Positions 22,435-29,748 of a DNA stretch of 41,263 nucleotides are shown here, one piece after another (position 1 is the stretch's first letter; the number at the start of each line of letters is the position of its first letter). Location: assembly GCA_041652335.1 (NCBI GenBank), contig JBAZHL010000003.1, positions 1 to 41,263 on the forward strand. Reading direction: 5' to 3'. The notes beneath the pieces were generated by a model, which saw only the letters and a list, made by a program, of their open reading frames with translations, did no database searches and was not told where the DNA came from. Origin of the DNA: 2-01-FULL-49-10 sp041652335 (GTDB lineage: Bacteria > Patescibacteriota > Kazan-3B-28 > UBA10110). A program made the position numbers and the translations under genes.

Positions 22435-23748
22435 GTGCCTTCAAGCGGCAGAGGTAACAGATTGACTATGAATAACCCGAGTAAAGTCCTATTTGTCGCC
22501 TCCTACGCTCCCCCCTCTCTGAGCGGGGCGGCTCAAAATATGTACAAGCTGATCGGGGCTCTACCACCTGAGTCTTATTATATGATGACCAGCTTTTATA
22601 ACATAGATCCCACAGCTCTCCGGTTGGGTCAGTGGTTGGCGGGCGAGTATGTGTTCTATGATCGACCCACAGCCACCAAGGACCAACTAAAAAGCCAAGC
22701 CACCCAGCCACCAGCCGCCGCTGACCGGAGGCAATGGGCGGTTCGGTTAAAAACCGCCATTCGTAAATCCAAAGCGATAGGGATAGTTACGGGGATACCG
22801 ATCATATTTTCGCAGGTGTGGGATATCTACCACCAGGGCAAGCGGTTGATCAATGATCAGCCATCAATTGGGCGCATATTGGGGTTCTCCGACTATGGTC
22901 CCGCTATGTTGGGAAGCTACCTACTACACCGAGCAACTCGACGACAGCTGGGGATATTCTTGTTTGATATCTATAAGGGCAACGACTTCTTCTTTCCGGG
23001 CAATCCGATCTCTCGTTGGCTCGAGCCAAGGATATTTCAGGCGGCTGATAAAATAATCGTTACCAATCAAGGCACCAAAGATTTTTACATGAAACGTTAC
23101 GGCGCGGAGGTCGGCCTCAAGATCACGGTAATTCACAACTCGTCTTTCCCCGAAGCCTATCAAAGCTTGCATACGCCCTACTCCCCTCAGCCTCCTTACC
23201 AGATCCTTTTTACTGGAAGCATTTACTGGGCGCAGATTCGCAGCCTGCAAAATTTGGTAGCTGCGGTGAACGGGCTGTCTGATCTGGATATCCGGATCAA
23301 GATCTATGCACCTCACCCCAAAGACTACCTGGCGTCATACGGGATCAGTGGGCCGCAGGTGGATGTTAGTGTGGCCGCGCCAGACCAGATGGCTCAGATC
23401 CAAAATGAGGCAGACATTCTTTTTCTCCCCCTATCGTGGCACACCAAAAGCCCAGACATCATCAACACTGCTACCCCCGGCAAACTAACCGACTATCTAA
23501 TAGCCAGCCGGCCGATCTTAGTCCACGCCCCAGCATCCACTTATTTAGTGCGTTATACTCGCGAGCACGATTGTGCCATGATAGTTGATCAGGAAGACAC
23601 CGTTCAGCTTCAACAAGCCATTCGTCTGCTCCTGACCGATCTGCCTCGCGCCAACCAGATGATCAGCAGCGCGGCTAAATTATTTGAGCAGAACCATAAT
23701 GCTCACCATAGCGGCCAACTGTTTCGTTCCACTCTGTTAGAAGATTAG
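22435..23748 (+). CDS. GT4-like glycosyltransferase
   Basis: About 437 residues from GTG 22435, chosen because it sits exactly 6 nt after TACAAT, as at other genes here. ATG 22468 (MNNPSKVLFVASYAPPSLSG) is the alternative and begins just before the first beta strand. GT-B fold: the N-terminal nucleotide-fold turn PPSLSGAAQNMYKL; the donor half has ILFTGSIYWAQI (about 265), IYAPHPKDYL, ADILFLPLSW and TPGKLTDYLIASRPILVHAP. The missing classical E-x7-E spacing puts it among divergent GT4 members. Convergent with the epimerase gene; their stop codons overlap. Confidence 0.8.
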   Translation: MPSSGRGNRLTMNNPSKVLFVASYAPPSLSGAAQNMYKLIGALPPESYYMMTSFYNIDPTALRLGQWLAGEYVFYDRPTATKDQLKSQATQPPAAADRRQWAVRLKTAIRKSKAIGIVTGIPIIFSQVWDIYHQGKRLINDQPSIGRILGFSDYGPAMLGSYLLHRATRRQLGIFLFDIYKGNDFFFPGNPISRWLEPRIFQAADKIIVTNQGTKDFYMKRYGAEVGLKITVIHNSSFPEAYQSLHTPYSPQPPYQILFTGSIYWAQIRSLQNLVAAVNGLSDLDIRIKIYAPHPKDYLASYGISGPQVDVSVAAPDQMAQIQNEADILFLPLSWHTKSPDIINTATPGKLTDYLIASRPILVHAPASTYLVRYTREHDCAMIVDQEDTVQLQQAIRLLLTDLPRANQMISSAAKLFEQNHNAHHSGQLFRSTLLED

Positions 23749-24949
23749 CGGTTGTATGCCGCGCGAGCCAGAGGGTTGTGTTTGATCTGTTCAAAATCGT
23801 GTGAGTGGACAAAGAATCCTGATTGGATCTTAGCCACCAGATCCTGATGAGCCCGCTCACTGGGGCTGCCGCCCGCCGGATTTAGCACCATCCGATCCCA
23901 ATCGGTCGGCATGCCAAAGGCCTCTGCCATCTTGGTATAAAGTGTACCGGCTCCCTCCTGCCCTTCAGGCATGTCGCTTTAGCCCAGATCGTTTCTGGCC
24001 TTTCGGTCGATCGCCGAGCAATGACACAGGGCGTTCCAACTAATAGTGCCTCCTCCTGAACCGTGCCGCTATCCGAAACGATCAGTCGGGCTGATTTTTC
24101 TAACCGCAAAAAATCAAAGAAACCCAAGGGTTTAGTTTTGGTAAAAATGGGATCGGCGATGATGCTCTGCAGGCCGAATTTCTCGATACTGGCCGAAGTT
24201 CTGGGCATCACCGGCCAGACCACCGGCAGATTATGCTCGTGAGCAAATTTTTGGATGTCGGTGAGCTTATTTTCGAATATCTCTTTGGTTGAGATGTTTT
24301 CCTCCCGATGAAGAGTAACCAGAATGAAGTTTTTTTCGGTTACTCCCAGATTGGTTAATACCGGGCTGGCATCAACCTGCGGCATATACTCTTCTACCGC
24401 ATCCACAATAATATTGCCGATCGCAGTAATTCGAGATTGATCGATACCCTCGGCGACCAGCAACTCTTTGTAGCGATCGAGGTAACTGTAGAGCGCATCA
24501 GAGAGGTGGTCGATCACCAAGCGATTTTTTTCCTCCGGCATCCGCCAGTCGAAACTTCGTCCGCCAGCCTCAAGATGGATTACCGGGATGCCGCAGCGAG
24601 CTACCGTTACCGAAGATAATACTGTGTTGGTGTCACCCAGATACATCACCGCGTCGGGCTTAACTTTTTCTAACAGATCGTAGAGCCGTTCATTTAGCAG
24701 CGCCACCTGATAGGCGTGGTTAGATACCCCCCGCTCTTTAAGAGTCAGCCCAATACCCAGATCGTGATCCGGTTGACGAATGTTAAATTCCTGCATAAAG
24801 TTTCCAAACAACTCCGGATCGTAGTGTTGACCAGAATGAACCAAGATGTGTTCGATGTTTGGATCCGCATCTAACAGCCGGATGAGTTTATACATCCGAA
24901 TGTAGTCTGGTCGAATCCCCAACAACGTCAGAAGTTTAAACTTATTCAT
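23745..24949 (-). pseudogene. wecB: UDP-GlcNAc 2-epimerase (WecB/Cap5G-like), broken by a frameshift near 23980
   Basis: From ATG 24949 the protein has the family's features: LLGIRPDYIRMYKLIR, VHSGQHYD, YLGDTNTVLSSV, HLEAGGRS, MPEEKNRLVIDHLSD, SDSGTVQEEALLVGTPCV and TERPETIWA. After this point the frame runs into an unrelated 28-residue tail ending at 23882. The -1 frame, from about 23978 to the stop at 23745, continues as MPTDWDRMVLNPAGGSPSER and AKIQSGFFVHSHDFE, a convincing C-terminus for this family. The break lies at an AAA run (23978-23980 on the plus strand). It may be a real mutation or an assembly/sequencing error; if corrected the enzyme would be about 400 residues and would interconvert UDP-HexNAc C2 epimers. 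Confidence 0.78.
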
Positions 24950-25063
24950 GACAAATTAAGATATTCGTTCTTTATATAATACTCGTTTATCATAGCACCC
25001 CGGATAAAAAGCGCTACCGGAGATATGCTTGACTGGGACTGCATAATATGGTAGGGTAAGGGG

Positions 25064-25091
25064 CGCCGATTGGATCAATAAAAAATCGGCG
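25064..25091 (+). promoter_or_regulatory. Inverted repeat in the leader of the DUF218 gene
   Basis: CGCCGATT (25064-25071) and AATCGGCG (25084-25091), with a 12-nt A-rich loop, lie 43 bp before the start codon. TTGACT at 25029 with TAGGGT 17 nt later is a possible upstream promoter. This could be a leader hairpin or an operator. Confidence 0.4.
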
Positions 25092-25134
25092 TTTGACAAT
25101 TTAATACCACATTCCACGCTAAAGGAGCGTCAAA

Positions 25135-25809
25135 ATGACCCCCAGGGAAATGGCAAAAGCCGTTATGCTGGTCACCGCCTTCTGTTTGATGCCCAAGGGC
25201 CGTGCCTACCTTTGGAGCATACCGACGTGGGGGGTTTATACCGGTGACGGATTCCGGTTAGCCCGCCATGTACTGGACTGCTACCCTACCACTGACCAAC
25301 TGGCCATCCCGCCCCAGATCTTCATCACCGGCCCAGACAATCTACTATTGGCTGAGCACGGAGAGGAGATCAAGGCCAGTCACTTGAGCCAATGGCTCAT
25401 CGACCAAGGAGTCCCCTCGGACGCTATCATCAGCGACGATGACCCCACCTCGCAGTACACCCACGGCCAAGCCAAGCGGCTAATCCAGGCCGCGTTGGAG
25501 TACGGCTGGGGTAAGGTGGCGCTGTTCGCCTCCGGCCACCACATGCTGAGAAGTTGGCTCACCACCATCGCTCAGCTCAATAAGATGGGGGTGTCACCCG
25601 AACGGCTCCTGGTAGTTCCCGAGCCGGGGTACTTGCTGAATTTTGACCGCAAGAACCCTGAACTCAAGGGTCAGCCCACGGCCTGGGAGCTCTTCACCCA
25701 GGAGGCGATCCCGCGGATCGACAAGTACCAAGACAAGGAGCCACCGGACGTGGCTACCTGGGATATGGCCATGGACTACCTGCACATCCACGGCCTCGAC
25801 AACGCCTAA
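25135..25809 (+). CDS. DUF218 (YdcF/SanA/ElyC-like) family protein
   Basis: 224 residues. The core follows the DUF218 pattern: FITGP, then EEIKASHLSQWLIDQGVPSD, a Ser/Thr-Asp region (SDDDPTSQYTHGQAKRLI) and VALFASGHHMLRSW. Family members take part in envelope or peptidoglycan-precursor homeostasis, but the reaction is unsettled. The first ~30 residues are moderately hydrophobic and could be a membrane anchor. A strong Shine-Dalgarno AAAGGAG lies 7 nt before ATG, unlike the leaderless neighbours. Codons are visibly richer in C/G third positions (CTG, GCC, ATC, ACC). It is the only plus-strand gene between 23.7 and 41 kb, with its own terminator, suggesting separate acquisition. Confidence 0.7.
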   Translation: MTPREMAKAVMLVTAFCLMPKGRAYLWSIPTWGVYTGDGFRLARHVLDCYPTTDQLAIPPQIFITGPDNLLLAEHGEEIKASHLSQWLIDQGVPSDAIISDDDPTSQYTHGQAKRLIQAALEYGWGKVALFASGHHMLRSWLTTIAQLNKMGVSPERLLVVPEPGYLLNFDRKNPELKGQPTAWELFTQEAIPRIDKYQDKEPPDVATWDMAMDYLHIHGLDNA

Positions 25810-25834
25810 GACCCCAGCCCAATCGGCTGGTCAA

Positions 25835-25868
25835 AGGCAGCTCTCACTCAGAGCTGCCTCTTTTTTTA
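25835..25868 (+). terminator. Intrinsic terminator of the DUF218 gene
   Basis: AGGCAGCTCT and AGAGCTGCCT form a perfect 10-bp stem with a 5-nt loop, followed by C and seven T. A smaller CAGCC/GGCTG hairpin lies just upstream. Confidence 0.92.
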
Positions 25869-25900
25869 TTTATTAGCCGATCAGCCATAGTGTGATCAGG

Positions 25901-27667
25901 TTAAGCGGCCAAATTATCTACCATCGCATCGAAAGTGGGGGTTTGTAGCTGAGAATTAAAATTCTTGATAGTGGCTAATCTCCGATCTACCACTACCGGA
26001 GCGGCAAACGGCTCAATAGTTACATCAACCTTGAATCGCTCTTTAAACTTGGTCACCATCTCGTATTTACTTACTGGGTCAGAAAATACATGATAGATGC
26101 CAGAACCTGGATGAGCTATCCGACCACTGATGAGTCGATCACAGATGTTGCCAAATTCTTTAGTGGTAATACCGTTCCACTGATGATTGGTGAATCCTTT
26201 AATGGTCTGCCCACCTTGTGAGAGAAACCAACCCAACAGCCCGCCTCCTGCTCCCGCGCCTAACTCCGGTCCGATGATGGAGGTGCGAATCACCAGAGCG
26301 CTTTCTGGCTCCCCCATTAATTTGGAGATGCCGTATAGGTCGACCGGTCGCTTGGGCGAATTTTCATCATACGGCGCGCCGGTGGCGCCATCATAGACAC
26401 AATCGGTAGTGATATGAATTAACTTGGAGCCAAAAGCCGCCGCCAAGATGTGGGGCAGACTTCCATTAATGAATAGGGTGGTAGTGGGGTCCTTGAGGGA
26501 GTGAGGCTTGATGATACCAACCGCATTGATTACCCAATCGCAATCTTTTAATTGATCGAGGATGGCTTGCGTGCGCGGGCCAAATAGTTTCCCCTGAAAC
26601 CCATCGGTGTAATCTTTGTATACCTCCATCCAGTCTACCGAAACGGCAGTTACCTCCGGCGAAGGGCCATACTGCTCGTAAAGTGATCGGAGTTTAGCCT
26701 CGTCACGATAAGTAAGTGTGATGGGGTATTTGTCTTTAAGCACACTATAAACAGCGCTACCTAACATCCCGGTGGCTCCTAAGATAGCTACTTTAGGACG
26801 AGTCTGTTCCATTTTGACCTCCAAATTATTCTCTGACGGATAGTACGCCCAAACCCCTGACATCCCTTTCCGAGTATAGCCCCCAGTACTAGCGTGCCAC
26901 AATGGGTGATCGGCCGATTCGGCTAAGGGGCCAACATAGTACTCGCCAAGCGGCAGACCCGTGCCGGCACCGATCAATCCCGGCGGAGTAGCATTAAAAT
27001 ACTTGGCCCACCATTTTTCCGAATAGAACAGAGCAGTGTAATCTGTCCCGGTACACTCATCGGTAAATAGGTAGCCCCCGTCAATTAACCGAGGCCATAA
27101 TTCTTTTACACAAGTATGCAGGCTGGCTTCCAGGTCAACATCCAGGAAAGCCAATGCGATTGGCTGACTGAACTTGGGCAGAGTGTCTTTAAACCATCCC
27201 TTTACAAACTCGCAAGTTAATAGAGCACCGTAGCGACCTACATTTTCCCTTACCTCAGTGAGTGAGCCATCATAATCTCCCGCTCGATAACCCACTGCCT
27301 CACGATCACCTGAATCCGCTGGCGGTAATCCTTCGAAAGAATCAAATACGTAGAGTTGTCTGCCAACTATTTGGCAGGCCAAAGATAGATTGGCAGTACT
27401 GCCTCCTTTCCAGGCGCCACACTCCACCACACAACCGGGGGCGTCCGGGGATAACTCCAATAACTTCAGTGCCATTGCCAAGTGGGCTTTATAAGAAGTG
27501 GCGGTGGGAATCTTTAGGCTGTTGCGAAACATTTTAAAGCCTAAGTCAAAGCAACGCCACCAGTTCATCCTGTAAGCAGGGTGGATCCGTTTAGAACTGA
27601 GAATAAAAAAGATACTAACCGGAACGGATAGCACATAGTAAAGTTTTAACAGAAATGGACGTTTCAT
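25901..27667 (-). CDS. Fusion of TylF-type methyltransferase and RmlD-like SDR
   Basis: About 588 residues. About 1-290: a macrocin-O-methyltransferase (TylF) domain with VVECGAWKGGSTANLSL (SAM site), YVFDSFEGLPP and the metal-binding FLDVDLEAS, after an N-terminal hydrophobic segment. About 300-588: an NAD(P)-dependent RmlD-like reductase with ILGATGMLGSAV, ITTDCVYDG and the catalytic YGISK. The linker contains VKMEQTRPK, where a separate SDR gene could once have begun with that Met, so a lost stop codon may have made the fusion. Start: MKRPFLLKLYY at 27667, 1 nt after the upstream stop (TAG 27671-27669); the frame is open to 27733 inside the previous gene. Likely role: sugar reduction and O-methylation for the surface glycan. 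Confidence 0.83.
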   Translation of the reverse strand: MKRPFLLKLYYVLSVPVSIFFILSSKRIHPAYRMNWWRCFDLGFKMFRNSLKIPTATSYKAHLAMALKLLELSPDAPGCVVECGAWKGGSTANLSLACQIVGRQLYVFDSFEGLPPADSGDREAVGYRAGDYDGSLTEVRENVGRYGALLTCEFVKGWFKDTLPKFSQPIALAFLDVDLEASLHTCVKELWPRLIDGGYLFTDECTGTDYTALFYSEKWWAKYFNATPPGLIGAGTGLPLGEYYVGPLAESADHPLWHASTGGYTRKGMSGVWAYYPSENNLEVKMEQTRPKVAILGATGMLGSAVYSVLKDKYPITLTYRDEAKLRSLYEQYGPSPEVTAVSVDWMEVYKDYTDGFQGKLFGPRTQAILDQLKDCDWVINAVGIIKPHSLKDPTTTLFINGSLPHILAAAFGSKLIHITTDCVYDGATGAPYDENSPKRPVDLYGISKLMGEPESALVIRTSIIGPELGAGAGGGLLGWFLSQGGQTIKGFTNHQWNGITTKEFGNICDRLISGRIAHPGSGIYHVFSDPVSKYEMVTKFKERFKVDVTIEPFAAPVVVDRRLATIKNFNSQLQTPTFDAMVDNLAA

Positions 27668-27668
27668 C

Positions 27669-28124
27669 CTATCGGTGCTCCACCTGCCAAACCGTTTCCC
27701 CAAAGTAGTTGGCCGGGAAACGGTAGTCATCACCCTGGGATTCTTCCAGGGTAGAGGTGGAGAAATACATAACTTTAGTATTTGGTTCTAACGAACGAAA
27801 GCCATTGGCGTATCCAGCCGGGATATATAGCACAGCTGGTTTCTTGGCAGATAACACATATCGATTAATTGGCTGGTTACGATCGGGGTTAGCGGTGTCG
27901 GTCATCATCACCGTCGCCACGATGGCCGATCCTGATATGACCAACACGTACTTGGCCTCTTTAAGATGACCGTGCCAAGCCCGGATAGTCTCGGTTGAGA
28001 AATTTTCCACTGAGTAAAACCGCTTAACTCCAGCAAAATCAAAGCCGTTAACAAAGGTGAGCTGACCACGATCGTCAACCGCCAATCCCCCATCAATCAG
28101 GTGCGGTAAATTAGAGTTTTCCAT
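27669..28124 (-). CDS. RmlC-like cupin sugar epimerase/isomerase
   Basis: A 151-residue single cupin of the dTDP-4-dehydrorhamnose 3,5-epimerase/3,4-ketoisomerase group. Visible: IRAWHGHLKEAKYVLVISG (His pair of the active site), then LYIPAGYANGFRSLEP and a YFSTSTLEESQGDDYRF region as in RmlC relatives. The short length and the WHGH motif leave it open whether it is an epimerase or an FdtA/WxcM-type ketoisomerase. It starts 14 nt inside the end of the upstream SDR gene and ends 1 nt before the TylF-RmlD fusion, so all three are one operon. Confidence 0.8.
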   Translation of the reverse strand: MENSNLPHLIDGGLAVDDRGQLTFVNGFDFAGVKRFYSVENFSTETIRAWHGHLKEAKYVLVISGSAIVATVMMTDTANPDRNQPINRYVLSAKKPAVLYIPAGYANGFRSLEPNTKVMYFSTSTLEESQGDDYRFPANYFGETVWQVEHR

Positions 28125-29058
28125 TAGAAAGTTGAGTGGCTAAATGTTTTTCGTTGGAATAAACCGGATGGTTAACATCCTTGATCCGGCCGGAACGCAC
28201 CAGCCGCGCAATTTCACCAATACCAAAATGGACGTCAAACTGGGTAGCGGATTGGAGCAAACCCAACTGGCGGGCTCGATCGGTATGCACCCGGTAGTTC
28301 CGAGGGTCTGCAAATCTCCGCTCGGCATAGGTGACTTCACAGCCAGTCTCTTCGGCGATCATCCGAGATAGATCATTGATCTGAATGTTGCTGGTAGCTA
28401 AGTTGTAGATACCGATCCAATCCTTGTCTAAACCGGCCACAATACATCGGGCGATATCTTTTACGTGGATAAACGGCCGCCATTGGTCTCCACCAAATAC
28501 CGTTAACGCGTTGGTGGCGATGGCGTTCATTGTCATATAGTTAACTGCGAGGTCTAAACGGATCCGAGAATGAATATCCGACAAACCGTAAGCGGTACCC
28601 AACCTGAAGACCAAGGCATTTTTAGAGGTCAAATATTTTTCTGCCTCTAATTTAGTCTGGGCATAGAGTGATAGTGGGTTAACCGCTGAGGCCTCGTCTA
28701 ACCAGCTATCGGCCTGACCGTAGACCGAACAGGTCGAAAGAAAGATGATCCGACCATTAAAATTATCAGCCAACCATTTTACTGATTCCTGGTTAACCGC
28801 CACAGTGGTAGGGGGATCGACCTGGCAGGCGCCATCTCCAACGATGGCCGCTAACCAGATGATATGAGTAAAATTGGGCAATATCTTCCCCAACTTAGCC
28901 GTATCCCGGACGTCTCCAAATATAAAATCAACCGGCTTAAGATACTGCCGTTCATAAACTAAATTATCATAGACCGTAAAATCTACCCCACTCTGAATCA
29001 GGCAGTCTGTGACTGCCCCGCCAATATACCCAGCTCCTCCCACTACCAACACTTTCAT
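28111..29058 (-). CDS. NAD-dependent sugar epimerase/dehydratase (extended SDR)
   Basis: 315 residues from ATG 29058. Rossmann motif GGAGYIGG near the N-terminus, LAAIVGDGA, FLSTCSVYG, catalytic YAQTK, and FRLGTAYGLS, then a C-terminal substrate domain with WRPFIHVKDIARCI. The start MKVLVVGGAGYIG was chosen over the longer open frame (to 29124) because the beta strand begins there and a CATAAA box lies exactly 6 nt upstream. It heads the three-gene operon to 25901. It could be a 4-epimerase or 4,6-dehydratase on a nucleotide sugar; sequence alone does not decide. Confidence 0.87.
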   Translation of the reverse strand: MKVLVVGGAGYIGGAVTDCLIQSGVDFTVYDNLVYERQYLKPVDFIFGDVRDTAKLGKILPNFTHIIWLAAIVGDGACQVDPPTTVAVNQESVKWLADNFNGRIIFLSTCSVYGQADSWLDEASAVNPLSLYAQTKLEAEKYLTSKNALVFRLGTAYGLSDIHSRIRLDLAVNYMTMNAIATNALTVFGGDQWRPFIHVKDIARCIVAGLDKDWIGIYNLATSNIQINDLSRMIAEETGCEVTYAERRFADPRNYRVHTDRARQLGLLQSATQFDVHFGIGEIARLVRSGRIKDVNHPVYSNEKHLATQLSNGKL

Positions 29059-29070
29059 GCTTACTTTATG
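29059..29070 (-). promoter_or_regulatory. Likely -10 of the SDR operon, leaderless layout
   Basis: On the minus strand CATAAA (29070-29065), 6 nt, ATG 29058. A TACCAT three bases further up is an alternative. Confidence 0.4.
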
Positions 29071-29142
29071 GTAGCACCGTATCACCGGCCTGTCCATCGA
29101 CAAAATCGGCTCTGGTAGCCACATCCTTGTGGGAGCAGGAAC

Positions 29143-29724
29143 CTACAAAAACTTCTTGATCTTGTAGACCTGACCCGAGGTGGACAGCTCCTCAATAGTA
29201 TTGTCGGTCTCCACCCGCCCTAAATCAACCCCAAAGGTATAACTATGAAGCTTGGTCAGATCCGCATAGACATCAATGGTCACCGGCTGAGTAGACGAGA
29301 GAGTAATGGGGGCAAAGACAAGATCAACCCTCTGCTGAGCCAACCCGTAAGGGATGGTCCACTCACTACCCTGCCCCAACATGGCACCACTTTGCCTCAC
29401 CGATAACGGGGCGATCTCCGCTCTTTTATTAAACTGGTGTCTTAAGTTACCAGTGGCGTAGAAGATAATGGAGTTAATCGTAACTTCTGTTGGGCTATTA
29501 GTAGATAGCACAAACTGAGCTATCCGTTGATCGGGTAGCTGCCCTACTTGGGTTGGCTGATCATCGGTTAACTCAGCAGTCACAATATTACTGGTGGAAC
29601 TGGTTTGCGCTTTAGTTCCTTCTCCCATCCATTGGCCGCCTAAGCCAACTGAGAGACCACACACTAACACTACCGCTAATGTCTCCAAAAAATATCTCTG
29701 GATAAAATTTGGTTTACTTTTCAT
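29143..29724 (-). CDS. Membrane-anchored extracytoplasmic protein, unknown function
   Basis: 193 residues with a basic N-terminus, one membrane segment (about 12-32) and a beta-rich exported domain. Strand patterns such as EVTINSIIFYATGN and PVTIDVYADL resemble the repeat units of the S-layer-like protein at 32655-36485, so it may be a small surface-layer-associated protein (inference). ATG 29724 was chosen; GTG directly before it is also in frame. A perfect TATAAT with TG extension lies 7 nt upstream of ATG. It lies 24 nt after the stop of the ligase-like gene, so it may be cotranscribed as well. Confidence 0.7.
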   Translation of the reverse strand: MKSKPNFIQRYFLETLAVVLVCGLSVGLGGQWMGEGTKAQTSSTSNIVTAELTDDQPTQVGQLPDQRIAQFVLSTNSPTEVTINSIIFYATGNLRHQFNKRAEIAPLSVRQSGAMLGQGSEWTIPYGLAQQRVDLVFAPITLSSTQPVTIDVYADLTKLHSYTFGVDLGRVETDNTIEELSTSGQVYKIKKFL

Positions 29725-29740
29725 CACTAATATTATAACA
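29725..29740 (-). promoter_or_regulatory. Extended -10 promoter of the 29143..29724 gene
   Basis: On the minus strand TGT-TATAAT (29740-29732), 7 nt, ATG 29724. No clear -35, which the TGn extension can replace. Confidence 0.65.
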
Positions 29741-29748
29741 CCACCAAG

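Noticed and set aside
23978..23990. Programmed -1 frameshifting in the epimerase gene
   Set aside because: The sequence GCT-AAA-GCG is not a good slippery heptamer and no stimulating structure was evident; mutation or assembly error is simpler.
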